Shown: piece by piece, positions 11,962 through 21,750 of the stretch
Layout: each line of letters starts with the position of its first letter
Numbering within the stretch: position 1 is the stretch's first letter
NCBI GenBank assembly: GCA_037576215.1
Contig: JBANDB010000004.1
Span: forward strand, 2,728,001-2,792,000
Length of the DNA: 64,000 nt
Source: Armillaria gallica
Lineage: Eukaryota; Basidiomycota; Agaricomycetes; Agaricales; Physalacriaceae
Direction: 5' to 3'
Translations under genes and position numbers: made by a program
Notes under the pieces: generated by a model
Seen by the model: only the letters and a program-made list of their open reading frames with translations
What the model was told of the DNA's origin: nothing
Database searches by the model: none

Positions 11962-14520
11962 ATGGCTTCAAGTACCACCTTGGTAGACTCCATACCCGAA
12001 GTGATTGACAGCGACAAGCAGAAAAAGTCATTCCTTCAACGTATGGTGCCCTCGTCATGTTCTGCAGAGAGACGTTTGTTGCTCAAAATCGACATCTCCG
12101 TCCTCATCTTTGCCTCGGTCCGTAGTTTTCTCCATGCTCACGTACGATCCTGACGGTCTCGAAGCTGGGATATTTCATCAAAAATTTGGACCAGGTAAGG
12201 ATAGCATGTCCTTTCAAGAGAATATTCCCTCATCAACTCTTTATACAGAGCAATGTGTCTAGTGCAGTGAGCTATATGCTCCATATGGGAACCTGTTATC
12301 GATGCTAAATTTTGAACATCCATGCAGTACTTTGCTGGAATGCGCGAGGACTTGTAAGTCGAAGATTTCTTCTAGCTACTCCGTCTTTCATGATGCAATT
12401 CAGAGGCATGTACGGCAACCAACTTGTTCACGTAACATCCTGCTGGGCTGCGGGGTAAGTACCGTCCACAAATAGACCTATACTCCAGCTGATTCTGCGA
12501 TGGCAGATATGTTGTCGGACAAGTACCTTCAAACCTGCTCCTCACGAGGGTCTCTCCTCGCTATGTTATCCCTGTGGTCAGTACTCCTTCTCTGATACAC
12601 TACGTATGCCCATAATATATCTCATCAGCTCGAGATCGCGTGGGGATTGGCCACCCTAGGAACCTTTGCAGTAAAGAACGTGAATCAACTCTTTGCCATC
12701 AGATTTCTGGGTTCGTCGCTTGCAGGTATATTTTTGTACTTAGACTCAGATCTTATGGCAGTTGGTCTGTTTGAGAGCGGCTTCTATCCCGGGTATGTTT
12801 GTTGTCATTTTGAAAGTGTCGCTGCTAATATCTCTATCAGCATGCATTTCATTCTCGGCTCATGGTATGTTTTCGCACGCACCGAGGATATCGGCGCGCT
12901 GACTGCCAGCAATTACCTCAGGTATACCCCTCGTGAGCTGGCCAAGCGATCGGTTGCTTTTGGCATTGCGGGTACCCTTGGAACGGTATCTTCAAGCTTT
13001 TTTGCTACTGCCACTTACAAGACTTTGAACGGAGCACATGGACTGGCTGGCTGGCGGTAAGCTGTCGGCAAAGCTTTGCTTTCCTCCTGCTTATATATAT
13101 GTCTGCAGATGGTTGATGATTGTAGATGCCGCTATGTATGTTTCTCTTTACTGCTCCAAAATAGGAAAATTATTGAACGGAAGGAAGCACGTTCCCTGTT
13201 GCGCTTCTCGGATTCTATTGCCTTCCGGATCTTCCTTACAGTGCGAAACCTAACATCCTTCTGAATCAGAATGTACGTCTATTTAGATCTAAGTTTCGTC
13301 TGATAGGACTCCTGATTCAATTTAACCATCTTGCTAGGACATAGCTCTGGCGCAGAACAGAATGAGGGCTTTAGGTCGCAAGGAGACCGAACCATGGTCA
13401 CGAGAGAAGGTTCGTAGCTGCCTATATCGCTCTGGTAGCCATACTGACAAGTTAACGGCAGCTACGCCGCATCTTCAGCTCTTGGTACATCTGGATCTTG
13501 CCCATTGAATATGTTCTATGGCTCAACGGTGCTATCACAATACCCACACAATATTGGCTGAAGAGCTTCAACACGAGTCCTCCACCGGTTCCCGGGAAGC
13601 GCTTCAGCGTCACCCAAATTCAACTACGTACGCCAATTTCAATCTGCATCTCCTTGATGCTCAACCGGTTGCCTTCTTATAGTTCCGCTTCCTACAACCG
13701 CAATCTCCATCGTCTGTGCCTTTACCTTTGCCTGTCTAAGTGACGGCCCCTTCAAAGGTATGCAGAACACAGTCGCTTCCTTAATCCTTGTGCCTTTTTG
13801 ATCTTCTTGACAGGGCGCAGATACCCTTTTGTATATTATAGCGCCATTCTGCACCTCATTTTGAACACCTTTTGGCTTTTAATGCCATTATACAAGAACA
13901 TTCCCGCTCATTTCGTCTATTTCTATATGACTGGCCTCAGCGTATGCATCGTCTTACGGTCTGTCAGGGACATCTATGTCTAACAAGAATATCTATCTTA
14001 GGGCACTGCTGGCGCGTTGATCTTGAATTGGATCAACGAGATCACTGGGGAGATGTGAGAGATCTTCGTTTCGGAGCAGTGTATAATGTTGCTTACCTTA
14101 TTTCAGACCGAGCTCAGAGCACTCTGCGTAGCACTCGGGAATGATCTTGCTTATGTGGTTCAAGCAATTGCGCCCAACTTCGTGTGGAAAACCGCCGACT
14201 TTCCGCGGGCAGAAAAGGGTTATCATTATTCTATCAGTATGTCCTCTCACTATAACAATCGTGCACCGGATTCTAATGCTTCGTTTCCCAGTTCTTCAGT
14301 TCCTTTTGAGTGAGTTCATATTTTACCACTAGAAGGACTCGCACTCTTATATTTCCACTCAGTCCTTTGGACGACTCTGATACTTTTCCTTCTCCGGAGA
14401 GACGAAAGGAAGCGTGCTGGTGCCTTCAAACGAAATCTCGAGGCTAACCATGATGCCGCGGACTCTGATATTTCCCTGACTGACTTAGCTTCTCTCGGGA
14501 CGGAGAGGACTCGGCGCTGA
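11962..14520 (+). CDS. MFS permease, Dal5 family, copy 2
   Basis: Paralogue of the 2932-5486 gene, with the same exon-intron plan and an intact spliced frame from ATG 11962 to TGA 14518-14520. The opening MASSTTLVDSIPEVIDSDKQ differs from copy 1 by small changes only. LGYFIKNLDQ, GLFESGFYPG, MHFILGSWY and RYTPRELAKRS are preserved, and about 12 membrane spans are expected. The last residues differ: copy 2 ends LGTERTRR because of the insertion just before and after its stop, where copy 1 continues into a different tail. Both copies keep splice sites and catalytic-like family motifs, so both appear selected for function. The substrate is unknown; the Dal5 group covers allantoate, vitamins and organic sulfur acids. 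Confidence 0.9.
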
Positions 14521-14737
14521 ATTATCGGAATAATTATATTTAAAGGTCATAAAAAGGTTGTAAAAGGTTGGGTTTTTCCAGGCGATATCGTCTAGGGTGA
14601 AAGGGTATTGTCATGATCAAGTGGTACTTTGAAGAGGGGATCGGTTCTCTTCCAGGCTTACGGTTCGAATGTTTTCACATGGCGGGTTCCGTCGCCGTAG
14701 CTTCTGGTTTCTTTAGATACTTTCCATTTGTGTATAT

Positions 14738-16380
14738 GCAATGAATAAAAGCGGGGATCACATACAGTGCGCTGCGCTGCCTCCCTTTTACCGTTATCTT
14801 CACAATGGGACTGCCGATCTAAGTCAAGCGGTGGCTAGACTCGCGCTTAACTGGCGAAGGAAGGAAGTTTTCTCTGTCTTACACGATATTGACTCCTGGA
14901 CAGTGGAGAGAAACGTGCCGGTGTCCGTAACCGACTACATCCTAGACTAGATATTGGGCTCAGGATTGCTACGGTGGCTGAACCAGCTGTACGCTCTGAC
15001 GCTTTGATCGAACAGAGTTTTACACTGTAAAAACTTGGCGGCTGAGGGAGTTGTAGCAGAAACTTTGCGATAACCCTCCTTCACCGTAACGCGATGGCCT
15101 TGTGACAGATTGGTATAAATCAAGTGGGCGACATAGTAAGAAGCACCGCAACCATTCGGACCTTATTTGTATGTTTCGCACACCATCCGTCCAAATAACT
15201 GCTCTCTGAGCAACCTGCGATATCGCGCGGTACACTCAGAAGCTGTTCGTAAGATAAAGCGGCGGTTGTCAATTGTGACAAAAGCAGAGAAGCCGGAGGC
15301 CATTCTCTTGGGCACTGATATGGCAAACCACAGGTACCGTCAAAACCGGTTTACTCGAGAATTAAGCATACCCAAAGAGAAACACCGGGATTTCTGGGAA
15401 GGTTCGTGTTCTCAGCCAGCTGGCTCTAGGTGGATGAATGATCTAACATGAGAGAGAAGATTTCGCGACTCTCGGGGTCCGAGTCTCGCCTGCCACAACC
15501 CGCCGGTATTCTGGTATTGATCGGTACTCTTGAGTAAGTATCAGCGAGCTCCGCAACTCCAATCTCGTCAGTTTGATTTGTGTAGCTTTTCTAAATTTCA
15601 GAATGCGGAAGCAGTCATTCAACCAGAGATCGAGATAAGAGAGGTACTTGCGACCTAGTCCAGATATTTGAGTGATGATCGGATACTTATCCGAGATGGG
15701 AGTTCTACTTCGTTAAGCATCAGTAATTTCGGAATAATGATATGGTTAATTCGCCGCTGAGCAAATCTAGGCGCCAAGGGAAAGAGCACGACTTACCCAT
15801 GCTGCGCTGTGGACATATCTAGCTCGGATGATCTTGCGTGATCCGAAGTATTATAGTACCGAATACGGGAGCAGGTTAGCATGCCCTTTCTGGACCTTGC
15901 ATTCAGATGGCGCTTTCCCTCGCCAATGGGATTTAATGTACTTGTTTGACAGTCATAATAATGCCGATAAACGACCATGCTTTGTGGGGGATAAGGCTCC
16001 GAAGGATGTCGGACGCTTGTGGCTGTCTACTAGCGGCGATACAATCAAGGTGCTTGCCTATGACATTCTACAGCAACAAAGCAGCCTCAGAAAACGAGTA
16101 TAGCTCGAAGACGCGTAGTGAATTGACAGCATCACTGGATGCTGCACATCCGTAGACCCATTCCGTCTCATCTGAACGCAGTATCCTATGAGTATGTGTG
16201 CACATGCCAACAATGATAACAGAGCGAACAATACATTGCAAACAGAGGTGTGTATTCTGCATTCACCTTTGAGTTCGGTCTGAAATCCAGCCAAGTCCTT
16301 CTGAACAACTTCCGGCGCAGTGGCAGACTCGAACCGGACCGGTAACTCACTGCTCGGTGATTGGGGTTCAGATATACTCA
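14738..16380. repeat. Dispersed repeat, copy B (longest)
   Basis: Direct copy of 9640-10660, with additional sequence at its right end that recurs at 26400-26705. The strongest shared blocks with that third copy are AATACATTGCAAACAGAGGT near 16230/26550 and CGAACCGGACCGGTAACTCA near 16330/26658. Short open frames inside it (15167-15451 and 15828-16103) are not conserved between copies, so they are not annotated as genes. It may be a decayed transposon or an LTR-derived segment. Confidence 0.65.
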
Positions 16381-16541
16381 ACATCATTTTTGACCTCTCG
16401 TTCTGAGACGGAGGGTCGTCCCGATGGACAATTATGGGTAACTTCCACCGGCGTCCTGACTTCAAAACGAACAAGAAGAAATTGTCACGGTCATCTCATT
16501 GGATGGCCCAACTGACTTCCTGATTTGTTTCTCGTTTAGAG

Positions 16542-17400
16542 TCAACAGTACTCGATATGAGCTGGAAACGAACCAGCACACTCCCAGTCAATGATGGCAG
16601 TAACTCTGGTTCCTTGAACCATGATATTACAGGCCATTAAATTTCCGTGGGTGAACACCAAAGGGTGGGGCTTAGCATGAGCGACGACGACGATAGGCAC
16701 GCTTTCTTCAACCCAATGTCGACAACGAAGTTGGAGATTAAGATGGGCTTCATCACGAAATGGGCCTGTGTTGCCATCGTCATACATTCGGTAGTTACAG
16801 ACAGGTCCACCCAACACGGGACAGATCTAGGAGCCAGCAGGAGAAGGGATAGACCGTATTTCGTGGACATGTTTTGCGAGCTGTTCGGCAATGATCTCTT
16901 TGGATTCATCCGGGAGACTAGGCCAGAAGGAGTCTAGGCACTGTCCTGGCATTCGCTGCATAACAATTAATCAAGCTGCTTCCATCGAAAGTGCAACCAG
17001 ACTTTAGGGACCGGAACAGACGTGTTTTCAGCAATGATGCGCATCGAAGCCACTTCAACTCGAGAATGAGACCGCATTTTGACGTACAGCCAGCGTCCAA
17101 AGACAGTATCAGGTAACCATTAGCAAGGGTATCTTCGTATTCTTTGCCAGATACGCGCTACGCCATAGAAACCGAAGGCTCGAGCAGACTTTGATTTCAA
17201 TGTTGGTTTTCCACCTATACAATCTTCGATGGAGGCGCCATAGTGGATTCTTTTGACATCGTAGGTGCCCCTGGAGACAACTCTCTTGCTCACGAGGTGT
17301 AGGTGGTCCAAAGCGGTCGATGAGGCGGATAAACGGATAAACGCGTTCATGCGCAGAGTTCAAGTTGAGGAAATAGCATGACATTTGCCGGGCCCGAGGC
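16542..17400 (-). pseudogene. APH-like (choline/aminoglycoside-type) phosphotransferase pseudogene
   Basis: The minus strand shows the phosphotransferase-family catalytic region: FTHGNLMACNIMV (the H-x-N/D...N loop) followed by ITAIIDWECAG-like residues (the metal-binding IDWE). Upstream are VKMRSHSRVEVASMR and NTSVPVPKVW, and then SLPDESKEIIAEQLAKHV, all typical of the large basidiomycete APH-like family. The reading frame is broken: a TAG at 16827-16829 interrupts a conserved stretch between SPAGS and ICPVLGG, another stop follows the VPKVW region, and the protein ends soon after IDWECAG, lacking the usual C-terminus. The normal aspartate of the HGD loop is N here. The N-terminal part (near 17120-17360) is also found at 26745-26990. 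Substrate of the family is unknown. Confidence 0.7.
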
Positions 17401-17974
17401 GCTCAATGCTGGTGACTAGTCCAGCCGATCTGATTGGCTCCATCCGTTAGGGCGCACTCTAACAAAGCGACAGCGACGAGGTCATGCGTTGAGGAATCAT
17501 CGACATAGCTGCGGAGGGAGCCTGCATCGAGACCATGTGCAAGGAGTCTGTCGGCATGTTCTGAATTCAGGACCTTTGCCCACTACGAATTTGCGTCAAA
17601 AGGAGGGAGAAGTGGTAATGGAAAGATCGCTTACTAGTGTTGCTATGGCCCGTCTGAACGCATACGAGCCGGTCCAAGCCAATCCACGGTTTTGCGCTGT
17701 TTTGCTGACAGCTTGTGACAGTTGCTTGGACGTAGTTACCTCCACCTCCTCAGGAAAGTGACATTGGGCTCCTTTGAAAAACAGCGGTTCCTTCTCTCGC
17801 AGCCAGGTGTATAACCGAATGTAAAATCGGTGTGTTTCTCTACGTCATCAACGGACTAAGCAGGGGCGTCAGACTCATTGGGTATATAGTAGAAAATGCA
17901 CCCGCCTTGACTTTATCGAGGACATCGCGCATGATAAAGAAACACAAGAAACTTGGGTCGAAGATGACGTTGTA
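17401..17974. other. Intergenic DNA, nothing recognised
   Basis: A short plus-strand frame at 17489-17761 has no recognisable motif. The segment separates the APH-like remnant from the recombinase-like gene. Confidence 0.35.
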
Positions 17975-19200
17975 CTAATACTTGGCTGGTTCTAGCGCGA
18001 AGCTTACATGGGCAGCAATGCCACCATTGCCCCTGAAACGACGATCAGCTTTGTGTGGCACGGCATTGATCGCACGCACCTTTAGGAAGTTGATGGCGAG
18101 TCGGCTACTAAACACGAGGGGACCGAGGAGATTGACCTTGACGTTCTGGATGATTGGGTGCTCTTGGTGCGAGGTAAGCAGGAGAGTTGAGTAGACATGC
18201 ATGCGGCTGACCTTTTTCTTCTCTTTGAGCTTCTTGTCTGACGGCGCAAAGCTAGATGGTCGTATGCCGGTGATGGCGGATAGAACCATGAAGAAACAGT
18301 TCTGGATGGCGAGGACCCGGCCTCTACGTTCGGAGTTTTTGAGCGCTACTTCGATAAGCAACTTGAGTTCTTCCTTGCCGTGCATGACCTTGTCGCCGGG
18401 GCTCAAATTTATCAACCCCTGTCCAACTGTGAGCGGGATTTTAAAGTAGACAAAGAGAACGCTTACAGGCACTGCATTGGTTGTCTAGCATTTCGAAAAG
18501 GCTTCCCCTAGTGAGCAATACCATACCACAGCGGTCGCTATTGTCGTCTCGGGTGTATTGCGCGATGCAATAAATAAAATCGGCAAAGAGGCCACGGAGG
18601 GTTACTACCTTGATGGGACTTTTGCCGTCGCGTCCTCGGCGGTCGCGTGCCTATACATTGTGTGTGAAAACGATCCGATAAAAATTCAAATGCACGCACC
18701 AGAACATACAGCGGCCGATGAGCGTGTTCCTTCACAACCTTTACGTTCCATACATCCTCGCCCTCGACCTGACCATGGGTGACGTCGTCGATAACAATGG
18801 CCCAGAGTGTCATGATGCGACGGTGGTGGAGAACAGTTTTGTACGAGGCATTGGATTCGACCTTTGAGAGCGCCTCTGTAAATGCGTTTTCCAAGGCGGT
18901 AGCCAGGACTGGATCGGCTCTTGAGGCGTTGATGGCGGCTCGTACGAGTCTGTTCTTGTTCTCGTTGAGTAGGTCTTCGGCGACTTCTTTTGGGAGAGGT
19001 GGGGCCTTGGAAGAGATAATGTCGGCGACGATGAGAGCCGGGGCATCGTTGGCCTGCATGGCAAGTGAGACGAGTAATAAGAGGCCACGCATGACAACGA
19101 CATACCAATTGTGTGCGACCAAGAGCCCTGTTGAGATCGGCGTGTAATCTGGGTGCGATGATTATATAAACAATGGATAGAGCGGTGAGCGCAACAGCAT
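17975..19200 (-). pseudogene. Crypton-type tyrosine-recombinase-like gene, truncated
   Basis: At least four exons splice on the minus strand. They encode an N-terminal helical part (ALGRTQL, ANDAPALIVADIISSKAP, then HHRRIMTLWAIVIDDV), a middle part with FADFIYCIAQYTRDD, and a C-terminal part with KEELKLLIEVAL and SAITGIRPSS, followed after an intron by VNLLGPLVFSSRLAINFLK. TGxRPSSL-type sequence with a preceding K-E-E-L helix resembles the start of the catalytic domain in fungal DUF3435/Crypton tyrosine recombinases and in a repeated agaricomycete relative. The frame stops at 17975, before the region where the catalytic H-x-x-R and tyrosine would lie. It is therefore a truncated copy or a domesticated fragment. 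The start at 19200 is a guess; 19122 is an alternative. Family assignment is from pattern memory. Confidence 0.45.
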
Positions 19201-19510
19201 ACTGTTGGTAGTTGGTGGGTAACTAGGACGCGACGACGGCAAGGAAGAGGAAGCAGAAATGGTGGGGGAAGGGAAGAAAGAAGGGTTGGGGGTGATGTCG
19301 TGAATGTGGGCGCCTTTTATACCCTGGGAGGGGTCCGGGTGGTCTGTGCGCTGCTGCATTCGGCGCGTATGATGACGCGATGACGTGTTAGCGAGGGGGA
19401 CGGGGTGACGCGATGACGGAGACGACACCATGACACGCGCCGTTCGGCAATCCCGTCGTGGTTAGCACGCGGGTCGGTGCGTCGGGTTGATCATATCATT
19501 GTCGAGAAAA

Positions 19511-21181
19511 TGTCAGCAAGGAATCCTCAATTTGCAACAAGATTTGCTTTGGGCGACTCCGTCTGGACCAGTAGGGACGACAATGAACAAGGGCAAGTCT
19601 GTGATATCTTTCTGTCCGTCTTCCAAATTTCCAAGTACAAGTGAGAAAAAGTCGATGGGTTACTAACAGTTGCCGTTAGCAGAAATTTAGCAGGTTCAAA
19701 CGGCCACGATGCTTACCATGTATTCATGACCTGTTCCTCTGATGCTGCTGGAATTATTACTTTCAAGTGTCCCTTTACTAGGCGCTCGGGAGGTCGCCGG
19801 CCCTTCCCCATTGCCATTTTGACTGGCAGACCCCAACCGCCGTGCTCGCCAAAGGAGACCTAATTTGGGCGTAAGACCGTACAGTCCTTATGCCTGCTCG
19901 TAGAAGAGAGTCAGTATTGGACCACGGAGATAGAGACACTGAGAACGAAGGAAGAAATGAAGAGAGTCATCGACGCCGTGATCGCGGTACGAACCAAACG
20001 TCATCTGGCTGGGCTTCTTACCATCTTCATCAATTGTCACACATCTCGCCTCTACTTCTTAGCGCACCAGGAGGAGAATTTGCTTCGAGTACTAGGATGT
20101 TTGGAAGCGGTTCTAGTCGATAAACAGTACAACTGTGCGCATGATCTGTCTTTTGCTGATTTTTGTCACCTGGAATCTCTGGAGAAACTGGTATCCCTCG
20201 TCACCCTGACTGGAAGAGCGTATGTTACCAGGCGCACGGTGATCAGGGTTCAACATAGTATATCCTTCAGCCTTTCGAACTGCTGGCCTGAGTGCCATCG
20301 TACGGTCAGATCAAGGATATGGTTTCCTCCTGTGCATCCGTAATAGCTCGTCGAGGAAAGGATCCATGGAAATGATATGGTCTTCAAGCAAAGTTATCAA
20401 TATGTTCAGCAGGCTGGAAGATCTGATGTGGATATGCCATGCATCTAACGTTCACGGGAAGGTGTGTATCATGTTTTCTCCTTCGTTGCTTTGACTGAAT
20501 TTTGTATAGTAATACTCTCATCGAGAAATACTGAATTGCCTTCATCTCCTCATGCAATCGCTGGCCAGCAGCGTTGGCGTCTGGATCAGCACAGTAAGTG
20601 CTTTCTTTTCGAGGCGTGCTGGCGCTCATGCCAAACTCTCCAGATATATGCGTTCTATTAGTTTAAATGGTGGACGTTAACCGATGGAGGCGTGTCGACG
20701 TCGATATTAAGCACCTAGAAAAGCCATCACATCTCGTTTGTTTCCCTCGTCAGCTTCGTCTCCTTGCGTCCAATAGGCATCCGCCGCTTCAAAGAACTGC
20801 TTACCGTCTTGCTGTCTACCGACATGTTCGTCCCCAAGCTGAAACAATGGCAGGTCGCCTCATCCTCGTTAGATGATGTTCTCCTGCGACCAACATATCC
20901 TTCCTCCAAGTCGTAACGGTGAACTCTAGGCGGTGCCATCGTGCCAATCTAGCACAGCAATTTCCCTTCGAGTCTCAGAAAAGTCAGTACTCAACAGGTA
21001 CATTCACATTAAGATACGAATCTTACACAACTCATTCACCGACATCGACATGTTCAGTCTCGTCGACCTTCGCGGGTTTCTCGAGCAGTACACGGTCATA
21101 GAGAAAGAAAGTCCCAATCTTACAAATCCACGGGGGTATGGTGATCTGGAGGTGATGATCCTTACGCGAACATCGACATAG
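19511..21181 (+). CDS. Unrecognised multi-exon protein
   Basis: Several consecutive plus-strand frames have clear protein-like composition and plausible splice borders. They begin with ATG 19511 (MSARNPQFATRFALGDSVW), then an exon from about 19886 with LCLLVEESQYWTTEIETL, RVIDAVIAVRTKRHLAGLL and FINCHTSRLYFLAHQEENLL. Later parts are SAIVRSDQGYGFLLCIRN and INMFSRLEDLMWICHASNV near 20290-20460, YSHREILNCLHLLMQSLASS near 20518, FVSLRPIGIRRFKELLTVLL near 20745, and HNSFTDIDMFSLVDLRGF near 21030. The pattern is a long, leucine-rich, mostly helical protein. No family is recognised, and an ARM/HEAT-like scaffold is only a guess. The joins near 20460-20520 and 20910 do not splice cleanly by eye, so the gene may be decayed or the end may be nearer 20916. 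Confidence 0.4.
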
Positions 21182-21717
21182 CCTTGAGAATGCGTTCAAA
21201 CACTAACACAAATTCACTGGTTAGCCTACAGAAATGTCAGCACAAGAGCTTGCGTATATCCTTGTACTGTATCCTTATCGCCCTTTTTGTGCCCTTTCTA
21301 ATACCGCTGGTATAATACTTATACTTAAGCCGCCCAAAGACTCGGGTCGAAAACTGGAGAACTGGATTTATTGGCCACCTCTGCTTATCCAGCTCGGGTC
21401 AAATCACCGGTGGTATCCTTTTTCCGGCCCGATCTCCCGTTCCCTTGTGACCATCATCTTGCCATCATCCACCATCAACTAATATGTATACATCTCGGAT
21501 TGCGGAGGTTTTCACTGGAGCGACGCGTTAAATGAGGACATATGCTAGTTCGTTTCCTTCTCAAGACAGTGTCCAGGATGAAAACACCTTCCTCCCTCTT
21601 CCCCCCTGCCGATCAAACCATTGTTTGAAATGGTGAAGGTGAAGATTAATTTAGAATCTTTCTCAGAGAGGCACTGCACCGACCCTGCAATATGCAGTGA
21701 GGCGCCTCACAGCAGCC
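21182..21717. other. Intergenic DNA before the chimeric kinase gene
   Basis: No convincing gene is seen. It includes the promoter of the next gene, ending at a clear TATA box. Confidence 0.35.
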
Positions 21718-21725
21718 TATATAAG
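21718..21725 (+). promoter_or_regulatory. TATA box of BCS1-N/kinase gene
   Basis: TATATAAG, 26 bp before ATG 21751 and 87 bp before ATG 21812. It supports a transcription start between these points and hence a gene that begins with the BCS1-like part rather than at the kinase. Confidence 0.5.
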
Positions 21726-21750
21726 ACTAACGTGACCCATTCAATCCATT

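Larger units (their letters stand above)
10655..14715 (+). repeat. Right arm of large imperfect inverted repeat
   Basis: Mirror of 2815-6775. It carries permease copy 2 with the same promoter blocks (for example AAGCGACCAGAACTA near 11850, matched on the other strand near 5580). Homology continues past the stop codon to about 14715, immediately before repeat copy B. An insertion of roughly 70 bp near 14515-14580 breaks the collinearity at the end of the permease gene. Confidence 0.85.
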
